Shown here piece after piece: positions 23,841 through 34,402 of a DNA stretch of 56,890 nt. Where the stretch lies: assembly GCA_016787135.1 (NCBI GenBank), contig JAEUVK010000026.1, forward strand, positions 1 to 56,890. The letters are read 5' to 3'. The translations under genes were made by a program, and so were the position numbers. Numbering within the stretch: position 1 is the first letter of the stretch; the number at the start of each line of letters is the position of its first letter. The stretch is from Chitinophagaceae bacterium. GTDB lineage: Bacteria > Bacteroidota > Bacteroidia > Chitinophagales > Chitinophagaceae. Below the pieces are notes generated by a model that was given only the letters and a program-made list of their open reading frames with translations, did not search any database and had not been told where the DNA came from.

Positions 23841-25262
23841 TCAGATAGATTTGTTACGTTTGAATTTTGCCACCACATCAACCACCTGCTGATTTTGCAG
23901 GCCCGACGGGTTCAGCTCAATAAATTTTTTTAAAAGCTTCGGTGATTTACCCATAGCACTTTCCAATTGCAGCATAGCTTCTTTTGTTTTTCCGGCGGCC
24001 AGCAGAATGGCAGATTTATAAAAAATGAATAACGGCTTATTATTCGTAATCCGCAATGCCGCATCTACCTGCTCCAATGCTTCACTTATAAAATCCGCTT
24101 TATAAAGGCATCGCACAAGGGCTTCCCATCCTGATGTATTTTTAGGACGTATCCGGACGACATTAGAAAAATATTGCAGTGCCTCCTTATAGAGTTCCAG
24201 CTTCAGTTTACATTCCCCCATCAGCAAATTGTATTCCGGCTGCAGACGATGAATTTTTAAAGCATGATCCAGTTGCTTCATACAGCTCTCCCACTGTTGC
24301 TCATTGAAATAAGTGATAGCTATCTTATAAAACAACTTACTATCTTCCTGGTTCAGGTGAGTAGCTTTCCTGTAAAAGAACCTGGCCTGTGCATAATTCT
24401 TCAACCGGTCATAACAATGACCTATGGCCTCATAGATCACATCTTCAGGTTTGGATAGTTCAGTGACCTTTTCCAAAGCTTCAATAGCTTCTTTGTATTT
24501 TCTCAGCCGTATGTATGCATCGCCCATATTGCGATAGGCATAGTCAAACTTCTCTTCGATAGCTATCGCATACTGGTAAGCATCAATAGCTTTTTCGTAC
24601 AATTTGAGCCCTTGGTAGGCTGCAGCCAGGTTGAACCAGGCTAATTCATTATAAGGAAACTCATCTATGATCTGTTGGTGAAGCCGGATACCTTCTTCAT
24701 TACGGCCCGTAAAATCGGTCCAGAAACATATTTTATATAAAGCTTCTTCATTGTTAGGCTCCTGTTCCAGTATCATTTTAAGACAATCGAATACCTTATC
24801 AAACTCCTCATAATCGTCATATACATCCGCAAGCTCAAAAAGCAGTTCGAGCTTCTCTTCTCCTTCAAACATCGTCAACGCCTGCTCCAGCAGCGTCACG
24901 GCTTTTTCCTGTTGATCAAGAGCCAGGTAAGCATCTGTCTTAAGGATGTAAAGGTTTATGTCTCCGCTATCGAATAATTCCGCTTGTTCAAGCATTTCCA
25001 ATGCCTTTTGGTATTGCCTGTTAGCCAGCAATACATCTGCCTTTTTTATAAGAAGTGTTGAGGAAAAGGGGAAATGTTCTATGGCAATCTCTGCAGCTTC
25101 CAGCGCCTTTACCATATTTTCATTTTCCTCAAAATGGTTGATGATCTTCTCAAATGCTTCCTCCTCAATAAAAGAATGGCTGCGCCCTTGCCTGAGGTTA
25201 TCGTACTGTTGTAGTAGTTCCCGGATATGTTCCTGATCAGGAGAATGAGGGTTTTCTTTCAT
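23841..25262 (-). CDS. Tetratricopeptide-repeat protein
   Basis: 473 residues with no signal peptide or membrane segment, hence cytoplasmic. From about residue 35 to 440 it is a stack of roughly a dozen TPR units, for example AWFNLAAAYQGLKLYEKAIDAYQYAIAI and AYRNMGDAYIRLRKYKEAIEALEKV. TPR stacks are protein-binding scaffolds; the partner is unknown. It lies upstream of comA-aroE in the same direction with a 117-bp gap. Confidence 0.9.
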   Translation of the reverse strand: MKENPHSPDQEHIRELLQQYDNLRQGRSHSFIEEEAFEKIINHFEENENMVKALEAAEIAIEHFPFSSTLLIKKADVLLANRQYQKALEMLEQAELFDSGDINLYILKTDAYLALDQQEKAVTLLEQALTMFEGEEKLELLFELADVYDDYEEFDKVFDCLKMILEQEPNNEEALYKICFWTDFTGRNEEGIRLHQQIIDEFPYNELAWFNLAAAYQGLKLYEKAIDAYQYAIAIEEKFDYAYRNMGDAYIRLRKYKEAIEALEKVTELSKPEDVIYEAIGHCYDRLKNYAQARFFYRKATHLNQEDSKLFYKIAITYFNEQQWESCMKQLDHALKIHRLQPEYNLLMGECKLKLELYKEALQYFSNVVRIRPKNTSGWEALVRCLYKADFISEALEQVDAALRITNNKPLFIFYKSAILLAAGKTKEAMLQLESAMGKSPKLLKKFIELNPSGLQNQQVVDVVAKFKRNKSI

Positions 25263-25511
25263 TGAATAGGGGTTAGTTTTGGTAAGTTACAGACTAATAC
25301 ACAAAAAAAGAACTGGTATTTAATCTTATGAGAAAATGATTATAATCAACAAGTTAAACGAAAGAAATGAATAATTCCCGTGAGGAGTTTTCCCCAGATG
25401 TGCAAAATAGTGAAGTTTTTTTCGCCGGATATGTAACAATTTTAGCCCTTAGCCGTTAAATAAGTATTAAAATTCTGGATAAACGGTTTCATTTAATCCT
25501 TCTTTTATTGT

Positions 25512-25519
25512 TAAATTTG
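25512..25519 (+). promoter_or_regulatory. Promoter -7 element
   Basis: Perfect TAAATTTG, just before the gene at 25527. A TTTC at 25487-25490 may be a poor -33 element with a 21-nt spacer. Confidence 0.5.
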
Positions 25520-25526
25520 CAGAGCA

Positions 25527-25889
25527 GTGAAAACTAACTCTTCAATATTATTAAAAATGTTTCGCGGTGCTTCAGTTATCATCATGATGCTGGGTGTTAC
25601 CGTAGTGGCATTTGCAACATTAGGAGACGGCAAGTCCAAGAATACTAAATCAGCAAAAAAATCATTGCTTTCCAACAAAACCTTAACGAAGCCGGGATCT
25701 TTCTCCCTTCAGTCAGGTTATAGCTTTCGGGGAAGCCAGGTTATCAATACACAGAACAGTACATATATTAACCTGAACACAATGGCGAGTTACCAGAAAG
25801 GTCACACTACTTATATTGTTCCGTTAAAAAAGAAAGTGATCCTTAACAACAAGATCGTATTCAATCCTAACGAAGCTACCCGTCATTAG
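25527..25889 (+). CDS. Small exported protein of unknown function
   Basis: 120 residues from GTG 25527; ATG 25557 is an alternative and gives a cleaner signal peptide (MFRGASVIIMMLGVTVVAFA). The mature part is short, basic and Ser/Asn/Thr-rich, with TYINLNTMASYQKGHTTYIVPLKKK. No family recognised. The -7 element ends 7 bp before the GTG, so a leaderless start at GTG or a short leader to ATG is likely. The 3' end overlaps a convergent gene by 4 nt. Confidence 0.65.
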   Translation: MKTNSSILLKMFRGASVIIMMLGVTVVAFATLGDGKSKNTKSAKKSLLSNKTLTKPGSFSLQSGYSFRGSQVINTQNSTYINLNTMASYQKGHTTYIVPLKKKVILNNKIVFNPNEATRH

Positions 25890-26560
25890 TTGCCGCTTGT
25901 TCCCACACTCTCTTCATACGTCATAACCCTGTAACCCGATTTCGGGAGATCAAATTTTGCAGTAGGCACTAAATTTAGGTTGACAGAAGAAACAGTATAA
26001 GTTACTTTTAATTTTCCCAATGTAGCCTCATACTGCATAGCGAGGCCGGGGAGGTTTTTATTGAGGTACTGAAAGTCCTTATTAACAGGGATCAGTTCTT
26101 TTGTAAAATAAACGGTGAATGTGCTGCCGTCAGTGAGTTTGCCCACAGCCTTCTGACAATTATAGCCTGCAATAGTTTTAAACTCATTTTCGTATGTAAA
26201 AGTGATACCCTCGTATTTCTTATTAGAGGCTTTCCAGTTCTCTGGGGTCATGGTGATCATGTATTTCTGTTCACCATAATCCTTCAGAATAGTGATGTTG
26301 CCACTTTTCCCGTCAACGATCGTGGATTGTGTCCCAAGCGAACTGATCATCTCAGAACGACTGGAATTGCCTTTCAGATAAACCACGCTTGTTGCACCAT
26401 CCAGCAAGTCGGCTGCCTGCGGCGCGGCATTGCTGGTATTGATGACAATGTCATAAGAAATAGTAGCTTCTGTCAGTTTTTTCTGGCTAATGGCACCGAA
26501 AGAAGAGCTCAACAGGACAGCTACCATTGCTGTTTTACTTATAATTCTCATTTTGATCAT
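25886..26560 (-). CDS. Exported GLPGLI-like protein
   Basis: 224 residues with signal peptide (AVLLSSSFGAISQ). The mature protein is mostly beta strand: EATISYDIVINTS at the start, NEFKTIAGYNCQKAVGKLTDGSTFTVYFTKELIP and NLPGLAMQYEAT. The last resembles the GLPGLI signature of a Bacteroidetes exported family, next to the usual AGYxCxKA segment. Function unknown, envelope-located. Met4 is an alternative start. Confidence 0.75.
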   Translation of the reverse strand: MIKMRIISKTAMVAVLLSSSFGAISQKKLTEATISYDIVINTSNAAPQAADLLDGATSVVYLKGNSSRSEMISSLGTQSTIVDGKSGNITILKDYGEQKYMITMTPENWKASNKKYEGITFTYENEFKTIAGYNCQKAVGKLTDGSTFTVYFTKELIPVNKDFQYLNKNLPGLAMQYEATLGKLKVTYTVSSVNLNLVPTAKFDLPKSGYRVMTYEESVGTSGN

Positions 26561-26611
26561 TACTGATTAGTAATAGAAAGACGTGCCAATTTAACCAATA
26601 AGTTGCGTAAC

Positions 26612-26647
26612 AAAAAAAACTGCCCCTCCTGAAAGCGGGACAGTTTT
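26612..26647 (-). terminator. Rho-independent terminator of yidC
   Basis: AAAACTG (26616-26622) and CCC (26624-26626) pair with GGG (26637-26639) and CAGTTTT (26641-26647). On the reverse strand the stem is followed by eight T. Confidence 0.75.
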
Positions 26648-26670
26648 TCCTTATAAATATTTTAACCAGG

Positions 26671-28512
26671 CTATTTTTTACCTTTTTGCTGAATTTCCTT
26701 CATCTTTTTTTGTTGTTCCTGCATCTGCTCCAGCCGTTCCTGCCATTTTGATTTTGTCCTGGGCTTCTTCCTGTTAGCTTCAATTTTAGCTAACAATTTG
26801 TCATGATTAATAACATACCGCTGGATAAAGAACTGAAGACCCAGAGTGATGAGGTTGGAAACAGTATAATACCAGGTAAGTGCTGAAGGAAGCGTGTTAA
26901 AAAAGAACAACAGGAATACCGGGAATATATATGGCATATATTTTAACACGGGGTTGCTTTGGTCCGGCGTCATGCTCATACTATACAGTGAGATAAAAAA
27001 GCTCGTTAAGACCGCTGTGATGTTGAACAAACTTAGGTGATCACCAAGTAACGGGATATTAAATCCAAACTTTATTGGGGCATCAAAAGCCGACAGGTCA
27101 TGAGACCAAAGAAATTCAGCGCCTCTTAAACCAGTTTCCGCATTAAAGAAACTGAACAATGCAAAGAAGATCGGGATCTGCAACAAACTTGGAATACAAC
27201 CTGCAAACTGGTTAACACCCGCCTCTCTCATGAATTTCATTTGCTCCATGGCATACTGCTGCTGGTCAGGGAATTTTTCCTTCAGCTTTGCCAGGTCAGG
27301 TCTTAATATTTTCATCTGGGCGCTGGTCTTATAACCCGGATACATTAATGGTGAAGTGATCAGACGAATAAAAACAGTCAGCAGGAGAATGGCAATACCC
27401 ATATTCCCGGTCAAACCTTTCAGGAAGTCAAAGATCGGGAGGATGATATATTTATTCAAGGGCCTCACAAACGAATACATCCCTTGCCCCAGGTTGACCA
27501 ATTTGTCAAATTTCATATCATATTTCCGGAGGATATGATAATCGGACGGGCCATAATATAAATTGAAGCTTGTCGTCGTTTCAGATGCTATGGCAACCGG
27601 CACACGCATATTTGTCGTGGCCTGTACTATGGTTTTCTTTTCATCCGGAGGAACAGACCATTCAGTTTTTCCGGAAGAAAACTTATCTTTCGCTACAAGA
27701 AAACTACTGAAAAAGCGCTGACGTACCCCCACCCATTTTACAGATTTATCCCATTCTTTGTCGCTGCGACGGCCTATTGTATGATAATCAAACTCTCCAT
27801 CTTCAATATACCCGATCTGTGTATTCTGTTTTTCGTAAGAAATAGAAGGCTCCTGTTGTGCGGCAGCATATTGCCACGAAAGGTTCATGATTCCCTGGCT
27901 CAACAGCTTATCTGCGCCCTTCAGTTTCACACTGAAATCGATCATGTAATCCTCCGGCTTTACAATGAATTCATGAGTAACGGAAGCCGAGGATATGGTA
28001 TCAGAAGATGCCAGTGTAAATGAAACGAGAGTACTGCCATCCGCATTTTTGGTCATTACACCGGGTTGAAAATAAAGATTGGATGTTTGTTGTATCTGTC
28101 CTGGACCGGTATTAATCGTGTAACCAATTTTATCAAAATCGGATCCGGCCAATTTTACCGACCCGCTATCCATACTTTTGAAATTATTCAGTTGTATCCA
28201 TTTAGGCTGTCCGCCTTTATTAGTGAAGGCTATTGTAAATACGCTTGTTTTAACCGTAACTACCTGTTCCGTTCCATTAATTGCATCTTTGAAATTACCC
28301 GCCTTAACGATCTTATCGGCTGAATCTGCTCTGGCTGAATCTTTTTGCAGTACAACAGGATCAGGCTTTGGCTTTTGCGCATTGGCTATTGAATCCAGCC
28401 TTGCCTGCTCCTTTCGGTAAAGTGATTGTTCTTTATTTGTGTAGTAGAAATATCCAAAAAACAACAGCGCCAAGACAACAAAGCCGATGACGGTATTCCG
28501 GTCAAACTTCAT
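26671..28512 (-). CDS. yidC: Membrane protein insertase YidC
   Basis: 613 residues. An N-terminal membrane anchor (TVIGFVVLALLFFGYFYY) and a large periplasmic beta domain to about residue 345 are of Gram-negative type. The conserved insertase core then has five membrane spans, including NMGIAILLLTVFIRLITSPLMYPGYKTS, AGCIPSLLQIPIFFALFSFF and LTWYYTVSNLITLGLQF. The tail is very basic (KKMKEIQQKGKK), suited to ribosome contact. A -7 element TATCTTTG lies at 28543-28536. Confidence 0.97.
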   Translation of the reverse strand: MKFDRNTVIGFVVLALLFFGYFYYTNKEQSLYRKEQARLDSIANAQKPKPDPVVLQKDSARADSADKIVKAGNFKDAINGTEQVVTVKTSVFTIAFTNKGGQPKWIQLNNFKSMDSGSVKLAGSDFDKIGYTINTGPGQIQQTSNLYFQPGVMTKNADGSTLVSFTLASSDTISSASVTHEFIVKPEDYMIDFSVKLKGADKLLSQGIMNLSWQYAAAQQEPSISYEKQNTQIGYIEDGEFDYHTIGRRSDKEWDKSVKWVGVRQRFFSSFLVAKDKFSSGKTEWSVPPDEKKTIVQATTNMRVPVAIASETTTSFNLYYGPSDYHILRKYDMKFDKLVNLGQGMYSFVRPLNKYIILPIFDFLKGLTGNMGIAILLLTVFIRLITSPLMYPGYKTSAQMKILRPDLAKLKEKFPDQQQYAMEQMKFMREAGVNQFAGCIPSLLQIPIFFALFSFFNAETGLRGAEFLWSHDLSAFDAPIKFGFNIPLLGDHLSLFNITAVLTSFFISLYSMSMTPDQSNPVLKYMPYIFPVFLLFFFNTLPSALTWYYTVSNLITLGLQFFIQRYVINHDKLLAKIEANRKKPRTKSKWQERLEQMQEQQKKMKEIQQKGKK

Positions 28513-28535
28513 GAGAGGTAAAAATTTAAAGACCG

Positions 28536-28543
28536 CAAAGATA
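28536..28543 (-). promoter_or_regulatory. Promoter -7 element of yidC
   Basis: Reverse-strand TATCTTTG, 24 bp before the ATG. No TTTG at -33; the palindrome at 28560-28610 occupies that position. Confidence 0.5.
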
Positions 28544-28559
28544 GGGATTGTGATGGAGT

Positions 28560-28610
28560 CGGGAATTATGAGTTCTTGAGTTTTGGATCACTGAAACTCG
28601 TAACTCCCGG
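28560..28610. repeat. Imperfect intergenic palindrome between pyrG and yidC
   Basis: CGGGAATTATGAGTT (28560-28574) pairs with AACTCGTAACTCCCG (28595-28609) at 13 of 15 positions; both mismatches become G-U pairs in a reverse-strand transcript. No T tract, so not a standard terminator. Confidence 0.6.
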
Positions 28611-28628
28611 CTTCCGGTTTTGAACGGC

Positions 28629-30284
<1,656 letters not shown>

Positions 30285-30325
30285 TCAGTTTTTCTGATCA
30301 AATAGAAAATAAAAGCAACAGGCCT

Positions 30326-30342
30326 GACAATACAATATTGTC
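30326..30342. promoter_or_regulatory. Perfect palindrome upstream of pyrG
   Basis: GACAATA-CAA-TATTGTC, 7-bp arms with a 3-bp centre, 48 bp upstream of the pyrG ATG. It could be a binding site for a dimeric regulator; nothing else supports that. The rest of 30279-30529 shows no gene. Confidence 0.4.
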
Positions 30343-30529
30343 ATTGCTGAAATGCTTTCCAAAAAATCAATAAACTCAGTGAAACATTAGAATCCCCACC
30401 CCATTGACCAAGCGGATACTCCAGATAAGGATAAGAGAAAACCAAAGAATTTCCGGGAGGTCATGCAAAGCTAAAAGAATTTTCCCGGCTGCTGAAAAAT
30501 GATTTAAATGTGTGGGAAAAAAGAGGATA

Positions 30530-30919
30530 TTAATCCCTGATAAACCGGACATAAGGGTAATTATTCTCCTCAGATATCAGCAGTGAATATTTCCCGGGTT
30601 CAAGATAATTTATTCCGACTGGGCAACGGAGATCGTGTATTTCAAATTTGCCGACCCCTTCCATGTTAAATTCAAATAAGGGGATACTGAATACCTTATG
30701 ATGTACCTGATAAAGGCTGGACGCCCCTGCCATCACATTTCCATAACTTCTTTCCCCACCGGTAAACCCGTCTGGTGACGATGAGAAAACTTTGACATCC
30801 GTCAATTGCCGGGCGGTTTGGTTATTGACCCTGATCAAGACTGTAGTTTCTGCCTTTCCCTTTGAACAGGACTGAAATAAAAGGCTGGATATACCGGCGA
30901 GAATAATCAGTTTCTTCAT
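30530..30919 (-). CDS. Small lipoprotein of unknown function
   Basis: 129 residues from ATG 30919. The signal peptide ends in the lipobox FQSC (Cys18). The mature part looks like one beta-sandwich: TTVLIRVNNQTARQLTDVKVFS, a central YGNVMAGASS and a terminal PGKYSLLISEENN. No family recognised. Solitary and divergent from the amidohydrolase operon. The ATG at 30964 would add 15 residues before the signal peptide and is rejected. Confidence 0.7.
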   Translation of the reverse strand: MKKLIILAGISSLLFQSCSKGKAETTVLIRVNNQTARQLTDVKVFSSSPDGFTGGERSYGNVMAGASSLYQVHHKVFSIPLFEFNMEGVGKFEIHDLRCPVGINYLEPGKYSLLISEENNYPYVRFIRD

Positions 30920-31008
30920 GATAAGGATTTCTATAAAAATACCGTGAAAGCCGGATCGCTGCAATAGTGAAATTGCTTCTGTATATTTACTGATATAATA
31001 AAATTTTC

Positions 31009-32286
31009 ATGAAGCAATTCCTGTTTGTAATCAGCATCTGTTTTGTAACGTCAGCAGTTTTTTGCCAGAAAACGTTCATCTGGTGCGGTACTTTGATCGA
31101 TGGCATATCCGATGAACCCAGAAAGAATATGACCATCATCATCGAAAAAGATAAGATCACCGGTGTGGAAAACGGGTTTTCCAAAGCCGGAGCTACTGAC
31201 AAGGTCATTGACCTGAAAACAAAGACTGTTACCCCTGGATGGATAGATATGCATGTTCACATGGAAAATGAAACAAAAAAGGGAAATGTAGCTGATAAAT
31301 TCATTCAAAACCCTCCGGATATTGCATTCGAGTCTGTGGGGTATGCTAAGGTCACCCTGATGGCCGGGTTCACTACAGTAAGAGATCTTGGCGGAAACGG
31401 CGTCAACATTTCGTTGCGTAATGCGATCAACAAAGGATTAGTGATAGGGCCGAGGATATATACCGCCGGAAAATCCATTGCCACTACAGGCGGCCATGCT
31501 GATCCGACGAATGGTTACCGTAAGGACCTGATGGGTGATCCCGGACCAAAGGAAGGTGTGATCAACGGACCAGATGATGCTTACCATGCAGTAAGGCAAC
31601 GATACAAAGATGGCTCTGATCTGATCAAAATAACGGCCACCGGAGGCGTACTAAGCCAGGCAAAGGATGGAGCCAATGCCCAGTTCACTGAAGAAGAGGT
31701 AAAAGCCATTGTAACAGCGGCCAAAGATTATGGATTTAAAGTAGCAGCACATGCGCATGGCGCGGAAGGCATCAAAAGAGCTGTTCGTGGTGGCGTCAAC
31801 TCGATCGAACACGGTACTTTCATGGACGATGAAGGGATGAAACTAATGAAGCAATACGGCACCTGGTATGTACCCACCATTACTGCCGGCAAATCGGTTG
31901 GAGACAGTGCAAAAATTCCGGGCTATTATACCGATATAGTAACACCCAAAGCATTGGCTACTGGTCCGCAGATACAAAGAACATTTGCCAAAGCCTATAA
32001 AGAAGGTGTAAAGATAGCCTTTGGTACCGATGCCGGTGTATATAAGCATGGACTGAACTGGCTGGAATTTACCTATATGATCGAAGCAGGTATGAAACCC
32101 ATGGATGCGATCAAATCTGCAACGGCCAATGCCGCTGAATTATTAGGCGAAAAAGAAAGGCTTGGCACTATTGAAATAAATAAGCTTGCTGATATAGTGG
32201 CTGTGGATGGTGATCCGCTGAATGATGCAAAGGCCTTCGGCAAAGTGGTGTTTGTAATGAAAGGTGGTGTGGTATATAAACAATGA
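31009..32286 (+). CDS. Exported metal-dependent amidohydrolase (imidazolonepropionase/Xaa-Pro dipeptidase type)
   Basis: 425 residues with a signal peptide (FVISICFVTSAVFCQ). The metal ligands are all visible: HVH in GWIDMHVHME, the bridging Lys in LIKITATGG, His in AAHAHG and IEHGT, and Asp in FGTDAG. The family cleaves prolidase-like dipeptides or cyclic amides; the substrate is not readable. ATGA overlap with the next gene shows translational coupling. Confidence 0.88.
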   Translation: MKQFLFVISICFVTSAVFCQKTFIWCGTLIDGISDEPRKNMTIIIEKDKITGVENGFSKAGATDKVIDLKTKTVTPGWIDMHVHMENETKKGNVADKFIQNPPDIAFESVGYAKVTLMAGFTTVRDLGGNGVNISLRNAINKGLVIGPRIYTAGKSIATTGGHADPTNGYRKDLMGDPGPKEGVINGPDDAYHAVRQRYKDGSDLIKITATGGVLSQAKDGANAQFTEEEVKAIVTAAKDYGFKVAAHAHGAEGIKRAVRGGVNSIEHGTFMDDEGMKLMKQYGTWYVPTITAGKSVGDSAKIPGYYTDIVTPKALATGPQIQRTFAKAYKEGVKIAFGTDAGVYKHGLNWLEFTYMIEAGMKPMDAIKSATANAAELLGEKERLGTIEINKLADIVAVDGDPLNDAKAFGKVVFVMKGGVVYKQ

Positions 32287-33398
32287 AATACCCGGAGTTG
32301 AAAGTAGCAGCTACCATAATAACCGTATACTTGCTTTTGTTTCTTTCAGCTTCCGGGAATAGCCAGGGAAATAAAGATGAAGATATAGATCTGAGAGAAT
32401 ACCGCCCACGTTTCATTTCATTATCATCTGCTGATATAAAGATCACATCTTCTCTTCCGATAAATGAAATAGAAGTCTTCGATGTCCGTTTTGATACATC
32501 TAATATCGGGCTGCTGCAAAATTCGATAAGTGGCAAGGAGAAACTTATACATATAAAAGGAGGTACGGCCCGGGCTGTAACAAACAATTTCAGGTCTGCG
32601 ATCCCTTTACCTGATCCAGGAAACGAACCCCTGACAATTGCCCTCAGTTGCTTTATAAAAAAACTATTCATTTCGGATAACATATACATTGATGACGGTC
32701 ATTCTGTAAGTTCTTCCGGCCCTTCGTTTGAGATCAAAAGCGGAGCCATGTTAATTCTTGAGTTTTATGCAAAACAGAACGGCAAATATTTACCTCTTTA
32801 CCGGTTTGATTCAACAGTAGCCGGGCAAAAAGACATTTTTCACCATGGCGAGAGTTACCTGTCAGAAATACTTATTGCAAGCTTAAGAAAACTGAAGTCG
32901 CTGAATTGGGAAAAGCTATCATCATCTGCCAAATTCAGGGATATAAATGAAATCAACACTTACAATAATGTGAGATTCCAGTTGCCAATCCTGAAAGAGA
33001 CAGTCAAAAAAGGGATTTATTTGCGGTTTGAGGATTTTAAGAAGAATAAACCGCTTGATACGGCCTTTACTGTGGAAAAAACGAAACGGGGAGATTTTCT
33101 TTATATCAGAAACAACAAAGGTGAAGACAAACTGCAAACAGAATTATGGGGCTATTGTGACGGGAAAGATGCCTATATCTATTCTGCTGAAAATTATTTC
33201 AAACTATACAGGTACGATAACACCTTCATGATTTACGGCGCAAAGGACTTCACAAGCGTAAGAAAACTTCGTCTCAATTTCGGCCTGCTGGACATGGCGA
33301 TTCCCAATTCCAACTATGCAAAAGCCAAGACCGTAAATTCCTATAAGCTTGAATTCAACCTCTTTCAGCTTGATATGGATAGCGGGGAACTTTATTAA
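32283..33398 (+). CDS. Exported protein of unknown function, coupled to amidohydrolase
   Basis: 371 residues with an N-terminal hydrophobic segment (ATIITVYLLLFLSASGNSQ) that reads as a signal peptide. Then two beta-rich parts: residues about 45-205, with FDVRFDTSNIGLLQ and a stretch about 122-160, and 225-371 with KGIYLRFEDFKKNKPLD and ELWGYCDGKDAYIYSAENYFKLYRY. No motif recognised. It starts within the stop of the amidohydrolase (ATGA). The 3' end overlaps convergent proC by 4 nt. Confidence 0.75.
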   Translation: MKYPELKVAATIITVYLLLFLSASGNSQGNKDEDIDLREYRPRFISLSSADIKITSSLPINEIEVFDVRFDTSNIGLLQNSISGKEKLIHIKGGTARAVTNNFRSAIPLPDPGNEPLTIALSCFIKKLFISDNIYIDDGHSVSSSGPSFEIKSGAMLILEFYAKQNGKYLPLYRFDSTVAGQKDIFHHGESYLSEILIASLRKLKSLNWEKLSSSAKFRDINEINTYNNVRFQLPILKETVKKGIYLRFEDFKKNKPLDTAFTVEKTKRGDFLYIRNNKGEDKLQTELWGYCDGKDAYIYSAENYFKLYRYDNTFMIYGAKDFTSVRKLRLNFGLLDMAIPNSNYAKAKTVNSYKLEFNLFQLDMDSGELY

Positions 33399-34189
33399 TC
33401 TTTCGCAATCTTCTTATAACTCGCTACAATACCCCGTATCAATGAAGAACTGAAACCCTGGTGTTCCATTTCATTAAGACCTGCTATGGTACAACCTTTA
33501 GGAGTCGTCACTTTATCTATTTCCTGCTCAGGATGTGTACCTTTTTGCAGCAATAACTCCGCAGCGCCTTTTACCGTTTGTGCAGCTATCAGAGATGCGG
33601 TTGGTGCATCAAAACCGATCTCGATACCGCCCTGTATATTCGCCCGGATATAACGCATGGCATATGCCGTGCCACAAGCCCCGAGAATAGTAGAAGCTTC
33701 CATCAGTTTTTCATCAATGGTCACCACCTTGCCCAGTGTACCGAATAATTCATTTACATATTTTACATCAGCAGCCTCTGCATCTTTACTCGATATACAG
33801 GTCATACTCTCCTGTATGGCAATGGCGGTATTGGGCATGGCCCGGAAAAGAGGTGTTTTCTTTCCAACTACACTTTCCATATCGGCTATGGTAACTCCCG
33901 TCACTACAGAGATCAGTATTTTCTTCCCTGCCAGTTCTTTCTTCACGGAGGTCAATACTTCTGAAACCTGGTAGGGCTTTACAGCCAGAATGATCACATC
34001 AGCTTTCTTAACGGCAAGATGATTATCTGCTGTTACCTCCACCCCTTTGTCGCCCAATGAGCGGAGGGTGGACGTATTTCTTTTCGTCACGATCAGTTCC
34101 GGTGCTTTACTGAATTTACTTTTTAACAGACCCTCTGCTATAGCCGATCCGAGATTTCCTCCCCCTATGATGGCGATCTTTCTGCCCAT
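33395..34189 (-). CDS. proC: Pyrroline-5-carboxylate reductase
   Basis: 264 residues. NAD(P)-binding start KIAIIGGGNLGSAIAEGLL; then ILAVKPYQV, SVVTGVTIADMES, FRAMPNTAIAIQE and the C-terminal proline-binding TTPKGCTIAGLNEME, all typical. It catalyses the last step of proline synthesis. Monocistronic; a TATCTTTA -7-like element lies just upstream on the reverse strand. Confidence 0.96.
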   Translation of the reverse strand: MGRKIAIIGGGNLGSAIAEGLLKSKFSKAPELIVTKRNTSTLRSLGDKGVEVTADNHLAVKKADVIILAVKPYQVSEVLTSVKKELAGKKILISVVTGVTIADMESVVGKKTPLFRAMPNTAIAIQESMTCISSKDAEAADVKYVNELFGTLGKVVTIDEKLMEASTILGACGTAYAMRYIRANIQGGIEIGFDAPTASLIAAQTVKGAAELLLQKGTHPEQEIDKVTTPKGCTIAGLNEMEHQGFSSSLIRGIVASYKKIAKD

Positions 34190-34365
34190 ATATCAAATTA
34201 TTTCCTGTAAAGATACGTTGCGGAAAACTGTACCGGTAAAAGATAAAAAATTATTACCGGCCACAATCTGAAAAATCTGCACTAACGCACATGTACTTAA
34301 ATAATTCAGATCGGATAATCAAAAACAATCCCCTGACCTATTCCTGGTGATTTTCGAAAACGAAG

Positions 34366-34399
34366 AAAGAGCGTTTTGTCAAAAAACAGGATGCTCTTT
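34366..34399 (-). terminator. Hairpin after hldD
   Basis: AAAGAGC (34366-34372) pairs with GCTCTTT (34393-34399), with further A/T pairing inside. Likely ends the purL-hldD unit, but the reverse-strand T tract is weak. Confidence 0.5.
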
Positions 34400-34402
34400 T
34401 GA

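Noticed and set aside
32168..32689. A 173-codon reverse frame across the amidohydrolase operon junction
   Set aside because: It is antisense to two coupled genes and shows no domain.
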